This document shows, in pieces, positions 46,718-56,640 of a DNA stretch of 64,000 bases. A program made the translations under genes and the position numbers. Location of the stretch: assembly GCA_026545765.1 (NCBI GenBank), contig JAIFAC010000286.1, positions 1 to 64,000 on the forward strand, given 5' to 3'. How positions within the stretch are numbered: position 1 is the first letter of the stretch; the number at the start of each line of letters is the position of its first letter. Source of the DNA: Plantago major (Eukaryota; Streptophyta; Magnoliopsida; Lamiales; Plantaginaceae). The notes beneath the pieces are model-generated. The model saw nothing but the letters and a program-made list of their open reading frames with translations, did not search any database and was not told the DNA's origin.

Positions 46718-47715
46718 ATGGATATGGAGGTTGATCATTATCTTGTTTTGGGACCTGTCTCCATGAGGAAGGTGCCAAGTTTTCGAGCAAGATATTCGTA
46801 AAGCTTATCGAGCAAAGGCGAGGTGTCAGATCCGGATAAGAGACCGGATGACCCTAATGCACATGCGGGTTTCTAAAGCTTCAGACTTCCTAGGAGGTTC
46901 TCAAGGATGAGAAGGCTAGGAAGTTATTTGATGATTTACTTAGAGTGAAACGAGAGAAGCTTCAATGACAATATCAACGCCAAGGCGTAATGATTCTAAC
47001 CGATGTCCGATCTTGAAGAAAGGGAGAGGTCCGCTTTTGCTGATCCAAACATGAAAGCTCGAGAGGAGGAAGAGATGATCGCCTGAAACTCGTGGAGGAG
47101 ATTGCTAGAATACCAAATATGCACTCTAACAAAATGGGAGATGTTTCAACTCCCTATAAGAAAAACATGTATGAAGGAAGTGAATAAATCGAGTGGTGAA
47201 GGCAATGGATTCGATAAAGATAAAACTCTTAAAGTTTCATGGGAGAAGAGTGGTAAACTACACTTACGTAGATTGGATGAGATTTTGAGAAATTTGGTCA
47301 TGTTGAAGATGTATTAATCAGGAAGAAGAAAGGGTCGGCTTTTGTGGTTATGGCTTCAAAGGAAGCAGCGGTAAGTATTCATAATTACATGTTAACATTG
47401 TTTTGTACTTCTTGGCAACGTTTTGGGTGATATATCAAATCCTCTGCTAGTTTTACCTCTTCAACCATCTTCATCACCTGCAGATTCAAAGGGAGAGAGA
47501 GATAACTGATGTTGCAAGAGCGAGCAATGTTGTCAATGGATATAAGGCATTTGAAGAATCAGATTTGAAAAATGAGAAAGGTAAGCAATCTCCGCCAGTG
47601 TCTACTTAATATAGATCTCATATATTATTAATCATTTGGTTGTTGGAAAGCTTTTGGACTGCTATGGAGCTGTTTGATTTTGGTATCTGAGAAAATTCTG
47701 TTTCAAATGATTCGA
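46718..47715 (+). pseudogene. DNAJC17-like gene, copy 4 (truncated by gypsy sequence)
   Basis: ATG at 46718; the first exon runs to 47370 with an intact GTAAG donor. The residue that is a stop in copy 3 is CGA here (about 46949). A deletion of about 84 bp then joins the intron directly to exon 3 (TACTTCTT/GGCAACG near 47414), removing the acceptor and the exon start. Exon 3 ends at 47580. The following intron is homologous to the other copies until about 47715, where gypsy-associated sequence begins, so exon 4 and the transporter gene of this unit are absent. Confidence 0.68.
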
Positions 47716-48040
47716 TTCCGAGTACGGTTAAGATGTAGGGTGGCCCTCTGGGGGATATCCGCCGGATTGTTCGCTGAGCAGGTGCTCCTGGGTCGTTGAC
47801 CCCTAAGTCAAAGAGATCCGAAAGGTCGGTCGCTCATATGGGATAGGCTCCGAATGAAGCGATACGACCATTGATCGGACGCCCTCAACGGTCAGTTGAA
47901 GGCCCTATTGATGCGACATTGTTCGCAAGATTAGATGCGCCAGATCGACAAAGAACCCATTCGTGGAACGTTGTTCTTGGATCGAAGATCGACGGTTGGG
48001 ATTCAAATCCTTGATGTGACTTCGCTTTCTCCAAATTGCC

Positions 48041-48050
48041 CTTATAAATA
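48041..48050 (+). promoter_or_regulatory. TATA box of antisense gene A
   Basis: CTTATAAATAGTG lies about 670 bp upstream of the first likely ATG (48719). The leader contains a good splice donor (TATCAA/GTAAGT at 48237), implying a 5' UTR intron. Its acceptor is uncertain (AG candidates near 48621 and 48647). Confidence 0.5.
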
Positions 48051-48718
48051 GTGAGCTAATCGGTCACTTTCACATCATAGCGATATCAAACTCAAAGGCA
48101 ATCATATAGTAATCCGAGCAATCAAGGTGAATCCGAGCAAATAAAACTTTCACAATTTCGGAATTTTCGTTGAACTGTTCCTTCGAGGATCATCAAGGCT
48201 TAGTCGTCTGCATCAACCTCCACAAATCGTTATCAAGTAAGTAAACTTTTGTTGTGCTCGAATATTTTTCCTTTTTCGCAAGATGCTTTCTTCCTAGGTG
48301 TTTACTTTGCTTTGCCGGAATATTATGTTGCCGAGTCTTATTTTTTGCTGACGTTGTGAGTGTTAGGTTGATAGCCTCATGTTCAGTTGAGATAGCCTGA
48401 CGTCGTACTATTGCACGCTTAATATTCTGTAGCCAAAAATTCGAATGTGCATGCTTATCTGGTAGTGTTGTTGTGCTTAAGGCACACGAGCCTCAGAACC
48501 GATCCTCTTAACGCGTGCTCGATAGTGTTATCAAGAGTGGCGGCACATCTTAGTGTGCCAAGGTTGAGCCGATGGCACCCGTTAGTGTGCCAAGATTGGT
48601 GCTGATACTAGACCTCTCGCAGGCCATACCTGTGTTAGATGTCGTAGGCTATTTTCACTTAAGAAGATACGTAAACGAACTCTCGGACAAGCACCAACTC
48701 GTTTCCTTCTGCCCTAGG

Positions 48719-51573
48719 ATGTCCGGGAGTGATAGTCAAAACCGATTTGAAGCGCCCAACTATAATGACGCAGCGAATCTCGGGGCTGAATCCATGGGTA
48801 TGACCATGTCCGTGGGAGACGTTTTACTCGTAGACCTGGGGTCATCCAGGGACTCTGATGCTGGGCATGGGGTCCGTGATTCAGCTGGTGTCGAAATCGA
48901 CGTTGAAGTTGAGCGGGACGATCATGCTCGGGCTAGGTCTTTAGTTCAGTCTCGGACAATAGGAGGTGTTGGACCGTCCAGAGATCCGAATGAGATGCAC
49001 ATGGAACAGGAGGGCGACAGTGGTCGAGAGAATGATGAAGTCGAGATGTTTGAGGCGGGAGAGGAAGATCGTGTCGTGGCGGAAACTGGTCCGTCCAATC
49101 CCAGCACCTCTGGGAGACCTGAAGATGGGGATGACGACGACGAAGAAGATGAAGAGGATGATGACGATGAAGAGGAGGAGGAAGGTGAAGAGTCTCCTGT
49201 TGCTCGTCCTCGAAGATGCGGCGCTCGTCGGACCGCACCTCATCCTACTGGCCCCGTGTGGTCCAACCTTCCTTCAGCTTCGGGGCGCGGCGCGAAAGCC
49301 GCCAGAATCAAATTTCTGCCCGCCCCATTGCTGTGATAGCGTATGAATTTGAGAGCTCAATGCCGACGGACTTCTTCCAACGTGTCCGCCCGAGTGAAGG
49401 CGAAGATATTCCCGAGTGGAGGCGAAGTGGAGATCCCGACCAGAGAGATCATGGTCCCTGAGCCCGGACACGCCTTTTATAATCCGCCAGCCGGATATAT
49501 GTGTGTGCATGAGGTGGCTTTAGCATGTGGGTGGAAGATCCCCATTGCCACGACACTGAAGCATATCCTGAATCACATTGGGATTGGTCCGAGTCAGGTT
49601 ATCCCAAAGTCCTTGGGTAACCTCATCTGCTTTGTTGTCTTTTGCAAGAAGAAGGGGCAAGCCGTAAATTTCGAGAACTTCAGGCAGCTCTTTCATGTCT
49701 CCTTCAGTCCGGGGAATCCACTATTCTATACTTTCGTGAATAGAAAACCCTAAAATTTTATCTCGGACTCCATTTCGTCACTGGGATCGAAATGGTGGGA
49801 CAAGTTCATCTTCGTACGGATGGCTCTGAAGCCTGGAGCATCCGAAGATCAGCGAGAGCAATGGGAGCTGCCCACAAAGTTCCTAAGGGAGAGCATCCTG
49901 ACCGCGCCCTTCCAAGAATGTGGCTCCGCGGCCGCAATCCACAACAAGCACAACCCACTAATGTATCCGCTCCACGGACTAACTGCCAAATTTCTTCCGT
50001 ATTTCAGCGGATCGACCGCAAAGGAGGTGGGAGGAAGACGACTTCAGAAGGATTCGATTACTCGAGATGCGGCTTTTTCTTCATCGAAATACGCCAGGAT
50101 TATGTGTTTCCGTGATTCCGTAATGCTTTGTTAACATAGTCAGATCCGACGCTTCGGTTTATCAGTGCGACATCGGTTCGATTATATCATGTCTACGCTC
50201 CGAGAGAAGAAGAGGCTCCAAAGGGACCAACAAGCTTTGGAGGTTGCTACTGGTCAGAGGACCAGAATAATAAATACTTCCACGGGTCTGCCAATGCCGG
50301 ATCCTAAGAACGTTGCCGTGTTCGCCGCTGAAGAAGAAAGGCGGAACAAGGCGGGTGAGGATTCGCAGGCCTTGGCAGTGCCTGACAAGGGAAAAGCCCC
50401 TGTTACCCGGAGCACTACCGTCACGAGGTCCCAAGCTTCCGGTGCTCAAGCCCCACCACGGGATGCGTTTATGCGGGATGCCATTGTCTCGGGGCGCAAA
50501 AGGGGAGCAACCTCGGAGGCTCCTGCCGCCACCAAGAGACAAGAATGTCACCGTCCTTCCCGTGGACCAAGCCGCATTGGATAAGGAGTATGAGCAGCGC
50601 ATGGACTCTCAAGTGGAGCGGTCGAGGATCGGATACTGTACTCAATGGGTAAGTAATTTGTCCGCTGCTTATTTGGTCTGTTTCTCAATGTGATATAAAT
50701 ATAACAGATCCTCGCGACATTTTCCACCGGATGCTTCGGCTTGCCATGCAAAGGAAGGCACACCACGCTACTATTGAAGAGGACCTTCACAAGGATGTGG
50801 CCGCGACCACGCTACTATTGAAGAGGACCTTCACAAGGATGTGGCCACATCCGCGGATGAGGCGGAAAAAGTGAAGTAGCTGGAGATGAGGCTGAAGGAG
50901 GAAGAGGTGAGGGTCCACAAGTTGAAGACCATATGGGAAAAAATCAAGGCGGATCTTGACTATCAAGAGAGGTTCATTGATAAGGCGATGAAGGCTTTTC
51001 TGGACTTCAAGGAATTCCTTGTCGGAGGCCTCCAATACGTTCGTCTTTACGCTGGCCGTGACTTCCTGAGGTCTGACTCTTTCAAGTTCCTGATGGTGGA
51101 CAAGTCGGATGCCTCTCGTGTAGATGGGTTCGTGTCCGCGATCGGGCAGCTTCAGTCCAAGGGGCTTCTTCCACCAGACTTTGATTGGAAGGCGGGGGGG
51201 GGGGTTAATCCCCTCTACGGATTCGAACGGTGTGGAAGTGCCATTCGACAGTGTCTCGGACGAGCAGTTGGCTGCATGTGAGTTCGCGGAGCTGGTCACC
51301 GAGGAAGGCGAGTTGGAGATCCAAAATGGCGGACCCTTCCTCCCTAGGTGGATCCCAGATGCTCTCCTGAGGGTAGGTTTTGTGCCCTTCAATGAGTACC
51401 GAGCTTTCCTGCAAAAGTGGTTTTCCTTGCCTGCTCGCGTTCTTGGCCTCCCTGCTGATTTTAACTTGTTTGATCATGCTGAGGCCCTTGCGGCGGAAGC
51501 CACCTCCAGCGATCCTCCTGTCAATCAGCCCGATGCTGAAGGAGCTGGTCCGAGCCGAATCGGCCTTGAGTGA
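48719..51573 (+). pseudogene. Antisense gene A: acidic/coiled-coil protein with gypsy-associated domain
   Basis: The likely start is ATG TCC GGG AGT at 48719, in frame with 204 further codons. An N-terminal Ser/Asp-rich segment is followed by an acidic tract (EDDDDEEEEEGEE near 49150-49190) and a basic patch. After a frame change near 49330 comes a folded domain (VHEVALACGWKIPIATTLKH, NHIGIGPSQVIPKSLGNLIC), resembling the putative gypsy-type transposon domain (Pfam Transposase_28) of plant extra ORFs. Next are a basic helical part (MSTLREKKRLQRDQQALEV), an intron-like break (GG/GTAAGTAATTTG at 50647 to ATAACAG near 50709) and a C-terminal coiled coil. The stop is at 51571-51573. At least three frame breaks are present. 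It lies antisense to gag-pol of element C. Function unknown. Confidence 0.6.
50763..50846 (+). repeat. 44-bp direct duplication inside antisense gene A
   Basis: Two identical 40-bp copies (50763-50802 and 50807-50846, starting CCACGCTACTATTGAAG) are separated by GCGA. The 44-bp period is not a multiple of three, so it shifts the reading frame. Confidence 0.85.
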
Positions 51574-51976
51574 AAAGTCTGGGGTATGCCCCGTGAAAAT
51601 TCTGTATCTTTCGGAAATTTTAATTCGGAACACATTGTTATGTACTCTTGCTGAATTCTTAATTATTCCGAGGAGTAGATCCTCCCATGCCTCTGAATGA
51701 TTGCTTACTTGCTTCCTTATTTCCGCATTATCTGTCGTTCATATGTTGAGTTACTTCGAAAATGACATCTTTTAAGTGCTTGGATTGCTGTAGATGGCGT
51801 ATGATATAGAAATCAAATCAACATCTTTCCGATCATCGAACCATTCGCTCTTTGGGATGTGTACTTCTTCTAGAAGAAGGAAGGTGAAGCAGTGAAATAG
51901 TCATTATGACTACGTCTTTTCATCTCCCTAGTCGTCGGATGATCGACAGATGGCGAGATCCGAAAGACTCGTGCCT
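51574..51976 (+). other. 3' flank of gene A and upstream region of gene B
   Basis: No gene seen. It begins with the GGGGTATGCCCCGTG element at 51581. It then runs through AT-rich sequence that should hold the polyadenylation region of gene A and the promoter of gene B. Confidence 0.5.
51581..51592 (+). other. GGGGTATGCCCC element after gene A stop
   Basis: GGGGTATGCCCC (a potential 4-bp GC stem with a TATG loop) followed by GTG lies 7 bp after the TGA of gene A. The identical 15-mer occurs 11 bp after the stop of gene B at 52373. Confidence 0.6.
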
Positions 51977-51987
51977 CTATAAATAAG
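51977..51987 (+). promoter_or_regulatory. TATA box of antisense gene B
   Basis: CTATAAATAAG lies about 100 bp upstream of the ATG at 52083, a normal plant promoter spacing. Confidence 0.55.
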
Positions 51988-52082
51988 GGTGTGGTAATTC
52001 TCCTTTTCACCGCTGTACTTTCCCCCGCTCTTTCTTGTGTTTTATCCACCTTATTATTCCGCGGAAGTCAGTGTGTTCTAGA

Positions 52083-52361
52083 ATGGCAGAATCGAATGAT
52101 GAAGAGTATAGCCATTGGGTGCACTGCGCCTAAGGGCACATGCATCCGCCCATTTATCCGGGTAGAGGAACCGCGGGTGACCCGATCGTCCTGTATTTGG
52201 AAGGCGATCCCCCTCAATGTCCAGGAATAGCTAGGAGATTGGTTGAAGAGGAGAGAGAGCGGACGCTGAGGTTGATCCGTATGAGGATCCGTATGGTACA
52301 AGCTCGCTGTGCCCAAGGTGGTGACTCTAATCCTGTGGCTCGACCTCCTGACAAAGGGTGA
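52083..52361 (+). pseudogene. Antisense gene B: small basic protein, function unknown
   Basis: ATG GCA GAA TCG at 52083 opens a frame that runs to TGA at 52359-52361, about 92 codons. It is broken by a single in-frame TAA at 52131-52133 (codon 17); re-initiation at ATG 52140 would give 73 codons. The readable text is MHPPIYPGRGTAGDPIVLYL followed by an Arg/Glu-rich helix (RRLVEEERERTLRLIRMRIR). I recognise no family. Its own TATA box, its + strand orientation shared with genes A and C, and the shared 3' element argue for a real transcription unit rather than a chance ORF. Confidence 0.45.
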
Positions 52362-52372
52362 AGGGTCAAGGC

Positions 52373-52384
52373 GGGGTATGCCCC
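52373..52384 (+). other. GGGGTATGCCCC element after gene B stop
   Basis: The second copy of the element described at 51581, 11 bp after the TGA of gene B. It is again followed by GTG. Confidence 0.6.
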
Positions 52385-52801
52385 GTGGTAGCATGTAATT
52401 TTCCCTGGCTTTTGTCAGAATGTACCATCCATATGTAATTGTTCGGATAATTTTCTTATAAAATTCGAACTATTTCTAATCAGATAAGAACGACACTTTG
52501 CCCGCACTCGTAATTGTCGTAAGGCGGTTGAACAAATTCGAATCCCGTGTGTTAACATTTGGCCCGTTTGGACGTGGTCAAACACAAACTTGACCCGTCC
52601 TTGTCGTACGGGAGCAGTTAGGTCAAATCTGACATCAAGCTGTTTGCGTGGAGGATGGTGATTGGTTGGAGTGTCCTATAAAAAGGCACCATCCCCATGC
52701 CAAACCCAAGTGAATTAACCTCAAACTTGTTTCTTATTGTTGGCGTGATCGGGTCTTGTCAATCGTCAAAGCCAGATCTCTTTTCTTCCGATCCAACTTT
52801 A
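52385..52801 (+). promoter_or_regulatory. Promoter region of antisense gene C
   Basis: A TATA box CTATAAAAAG is at 52676-52685. A CCAAT-type word (GATTGGTTGG) is near 52660, and several TTGAC/GTCAA W-box-like words are upstream (52575-52630). The first ATG is at 52802. No coding sequence. Confidence 0.5.
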
Positions 52802-53180
52802 ATGGCTCAAATCATTCTTAAATTGGAAATGGTTTCCAAATCCCAAGAAAGTTTGAGTCTTTAAAGCCGGTTAGGCGGAATTCTTTTGCTGTGTGCCCTG
52901 TGGCTTCAACGGACCAGGAATTTGGCGTTGCCATACTAAGGTGGCATCCTGATGGACCTTGCCATGTTTGACCATGTTCCTGTATGCAGGTAGATGGAAG
53001 TCCGTGTATCCGTGGAGTCTGCGGCAAGAGTTTCAGAGTCCGTCTCGGAGGAAGGGTGCGTCGGGAGATGACGATTCCGCAGATATTCTCTCAGATTTTT
53101 CTCTTTGTACGCCCTTTAGTCCGTATATTGATCCGGATCAGAAGTTGTATGGATGTAATGATGTACCATCTCCTTTGTAA
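52802..53180 (+). pseudogene. Antisense gene C: small protein, possibly spliced
   Basis: ATG GCT CAA ATC at 52802 gives only about 20 codons (MAQIILKLEMVSKSQESLSL) before TAA. A second open stretch, 52959-53180, reads GRWKSVYPWSLRQEFQSPSR, then GASGDDDSADILSDFSLCTP. A splice acceptor-like TATGCAG/GTAG lies near 52990, so the two could be exons of one gene, but no clear donor is seen. The 3' end faces the end of pol across about 215 bp. No family recognised; a weak call beyond the TATA box and position. Confidence 0.35.
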
Positions 53181-53396
53181 GAATGAAAATTTCTATTTTC
53201 TCGCCTTGTCGTTAAATCTCATATACAAATATCGGTAGTTATGAGTCGAAGATAGAAGTTGTATTGATTTGCCCGAAATTCAATTACAACTTGGGCTCTA
53301 AGGCCAATGACCAAGGGATCAAAGAATGTAATCGCTTGAGTTCCGTGTAATAGATAGTCAGTTCAAAATGACCAAAAATATAACCGATGAGTTTTA
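53181..53396. other. Convergent interval between gene C and pol
   Basis: AT-rich, no ORF. It separates the 3' end of gene C (+) from the 3' end of integrase (-). Confidence 0.45.
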
Positions 53397-54790
53397 CTAA
53401 GTAGATAGATGGAATCCAAGATGGCTAGTCAATCTTTGAGATTCGAGTAGCCATCGCGCGTAAAACTTTTGGAGATTTCTAGCATTCCACGCGGCGCTGA
53501 GTGGGTGCCCGTGCTCATCCTCCAATTCAGAATTCCCATTTGCTCTTGTTCGATAATCTTGTAGGTCCTTCCGCTTGGGATTAAGTTTGCCCACGTTTGT
53601 CAGAATGTCCGCTCGGCGAAGTACTAGGTCCCCGACCTGTAGCTTATTCGCTCGGACGTTTCTGTTGTATGCTCGAGCAGCCGTTGCTTGATATCTATGG
53701 ATATTAGCCAATGCGTCAGTTCTTTTTTGTACCAAGATGTCCAGATCAAATATTCAAGGCCATCATTAGGACTCTTCAAACTCTTGATTCTCATAGTCTC
53801 GACGGTAATTTCGGGTATAACGCCTCAGCCATATACCAGGGAAAATGGAGTTTCCTTGGTCGCTGTCCGTGCAGTGGTGCGATGAGCCCATAGTACGCCG
53901 TCTAGGTCGTCCGCCCAGCTTTCTTGGGAAGTTCGCAACCGCTTTTCTAGGATCTTGACTATCGTTTTGTTGGTGGACTCAGCTTGCCCATTCGCTCATG
54001 GATGTCCAATGTATGAATCGTTGTTCGATCTTGAAGGACTCCAGCCATTCCTTGAGTCTATGGCCTGAGAATTGGGCACCGTTGTCCGAGACAAGGACCC
54101 TCGGCAGGCCAAAACGGCATATTATGTTCTTCCAGATGAAGATCCGTACTCTACTCTCTGTGATGGTCGCAACGGCTTATGCTTCTACCCATTTAGTGAA
54201 GTATTCCACGGCGACGATCATGAACTTTCTCTGCTGGGTACCCCTTGGAAATGGTCCGACAATGTCGATTCCCCATTGATCGAAGGGACACGCTATGATT
54301 GACGGAATCATAGGTCTCATCGGGCGATGCTGGACATTCGCATAGTACTGGTAATCAGGGCACTTCCTAGCATGGTCGGCCGAGTCTTGTCGATAGTAGG
54401 CCAGTAATATGCTTGTCGTATGATTTTCTGGGCAAGGGTTCTTCGCCCGGACTGACTACCGCAGCTCCCGTTGTGTACCTGTTCCAGCACAGTTTTAGCC
54501 TCTTGCGGGTTCAAGCATCTCAAGTGAGTCCCGGCAAAAGATCTCTTGTACAAGTCTGCCCCTAGGATAAAGTATCTATTAGCTCGGCACTTGACACTCC
54601 TTGACTCTTTCGGATCCATTGAAGGGATCCGCCCGAGATAATTCTGACGCTTGGTCATCCAATCCTTTCCGCATTTGTCGCCATGACAGCTTGGTTCCGG
54701 ATTCATGACGGATGAGTGAGTGATAGTGAGCAGATGACTCTCCTCGTGTCCGTGGCCTCCGTCATGATGCAAATTTTGCTGTGGCATCCG
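53397..54790 (-). pseudogene. gypsy integrase, element C
   Basis: The N-terminal zinc-binding region is at about 54330-54480 (TVLEQVHNGSCGSQSGRRTL, then IIRQAYYWPTIDKT). The core shows GIDIVGPFP (first catalytic Asp, 54254-54272) and LVSDNGAQFSG (second Asp, about 54070-54098). The C-terminus, 53397-53735, reads YQATAARAYNRNVRANKLQV then GDLVLRRADI, the usual gypsy integrase tail. Stops and shifts are scattered, so it is inactive as read. Confidence 0.75.
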
Positions 54791-55573
54791 CTTTCATTAT
54801 AGGCTCGAACTTCTCCAAAGGTAAATTCTTCAAAGAGGCCGGTTTCGCCGAGTAGCTCGAGATACCGAATCATCAAGGGCCTTTGCGAAGGTTCCCAGAG
54901 TCGCGGCACTAGTCAGGAGTCCGTGTAAGCCTTGAGCTTCTGACTTAGAGGGATTCGCTAGGCGAGTCTAGCCCGACTCAGACTCAGCCTCATTGTTGGT
55001 CACTTTGAATTCTAGGGATATCGCATAGTTAAGTTCCGCGCCTTCAGGGCTTTTAAGAAAAATTCCAATTCCTCCCACCCTTCCGGTGGAGGATCCATCT
55101 ACTTCTAGCACCCAAGTGTCCGAAGGGTGCTCTTTGGCTTGGAAATCTTCTTGCGGCACCTGGGCTCCCAAGTGCTATTTTTCCTTTCTTTCGATCTCGC
55201 CCGGTTGTTAACATCAGATCTATTCACGATGTTGTCGAGTAGAAACATCTGGTTGATCCAAGTTTCCCCACATGATGTGAGTGAGGGTCGATTGATAAAC
55301 TGAGCCTCCTCAAAGTTTTCATTTGTAACTTCGGTGGGATTGGCCTTTGCACAATGTCTTTGGTGATTAGACATTCTTGTACTTGTCTGTCAAGGACTTT
55401 CTCTGAATCTGTCTCAGGATATGCTGCTAGGAAATCGGCGAGGACTTGAGCTTTCTTGGCTGACGGAGCTCGGTAGCAATGTCGATTCGGCCAAATTTCA
55501 ATTGTCGATTTGGAAAGTCGCCCGCGATCTGGCTTCCCAAGACTGCTTCAAAGGTTCCGTTAGTACCACAATT
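54791..55573 (-). pseudogene. Second (archaeal-type) RNase H region, element C
   Basis: The part at 54968-55171 encodes DTWVLEVDGSSTGRVGGIGI (first Asp), then LEFKVTNNEAE (Glu). The downstream part (54703-54909) is shifted. This is an additional RNase H of the RVT_3/archaeal type, lying between the normal RNase H and integrase. It is a hallmark of Tat-lineage gypsy elements. 55175-55573 is the connecting region with short shifted pieces. Confidence 0.72.
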
Positions 55574-56640
55574 CTATGAGATTTGAAATAAGGTTTTAAC
55601 CGTCAATGTATAAACCAAAGCGTATGCGAGTTTCTCGATCTTCACATATCTTGTCTCCGCCCCAGCAAGGGCTTTGCTAAGATAGTAAATCGGCAAATGC
55701 TCGTTAGCCTGAATCCGTACTAATACGGAGCTCATTGCCTCTTCCGTGATTGCTAGGTAGAGGTAGAGCGGTTCTCCTTCGACAGTTTGGAGAGCAGGAG
55801 GGAATGGAGGTACTCTTTCGCTTCGAAGCCTCGTAAAACATTCCGCTGTCCACACAAAGTTCTCTCCTTTCCGGAGGATTTTGAAGAATGGAAGATTCTT
55901 CACTGATCGGGAAATAAACGACTTAAGGACATGAGACTTCCTATGAGTCATTGTACCTTGAGGGTTTTTGGATGCGGCATCCAGATTGCCTTGATTTTCT
56001 CGGGATTTGCGCTTATACCTCTTTCCGTGACCATGTATCCGAGGAACTTTCCTCCTTTCACCCCGAAGGTGCATTTCTCGGTATTCAATTTCATTCCATA
56101 CGTCCTCAGGATAGCGAAGCATTTGTGCAAATGGTGCACATGCTGTTCTTCTATTTTACTTTTGACGAGCATGTCGTCCACATACACTTCCATTGTTTTC
56201 CCAATCTCATCCTTGAACATCTGGTTCACTAACGTATGTGGCTCCCGCTTTTTAGTCCGAAGGCATTACCTTGAAGCGATACAGCCCGCCAAGAAAGTCG
56301 CTTTCTTAACGCCCTACTTGGCCATCCGAATTTGGTAAAAACCTTGGTACGCTCCATGAAACTCAAAGAAGGTACATCCGGATGTGGAATCGACTACTGA
56401 TCTATCCGTGGTAACGGATATGGATCGTTGGTAGAACTTGTTCAACCTTGTGAAGTCATTACACATCCTCCACTTGCCCGGTGATTTTCACCGTAACTAC
56501 GCTTGCAAACCCAAATGTAATAGCGGACTTCTTCAATGTGCCCTGCTTTCAGGAGTCGATCTACTTCGACGGATATTATGGCATCTTTGATCGGACCGAA
56601 GTCTTTTCTCTTCTGTTGGATATATTCAACCGAAGGATCC
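55574..56640 (-). pseudogene. gypsy reverse transcriptase and its RNase H, element C
   Basis: The RT palm has KTMEVYVDDMLVKSK with the YVDD box at 56173-56184, then FGVKGGKFLGYMVTERGIS. The adjoining RNase H part (55574-55900) contains YLYLAITEEAMSSVLVR and PIYYLSKALAGAETRY, typical of gypsy RT-linked RNase H. The fingers region overlaps the end of the protease ORF near 56442. Several frame changes are present. Confidence 0.78.

Noticed and set aside
48966-49346. Alternative + frame ORFs through the acidic tract (48966-49346) and matching - strand ORFs
   Set aside because: GAA/GAT-rich repeats open all frames. Only the frame from ATG 48719 has a sensible N-terminus and continues the acidic protein.
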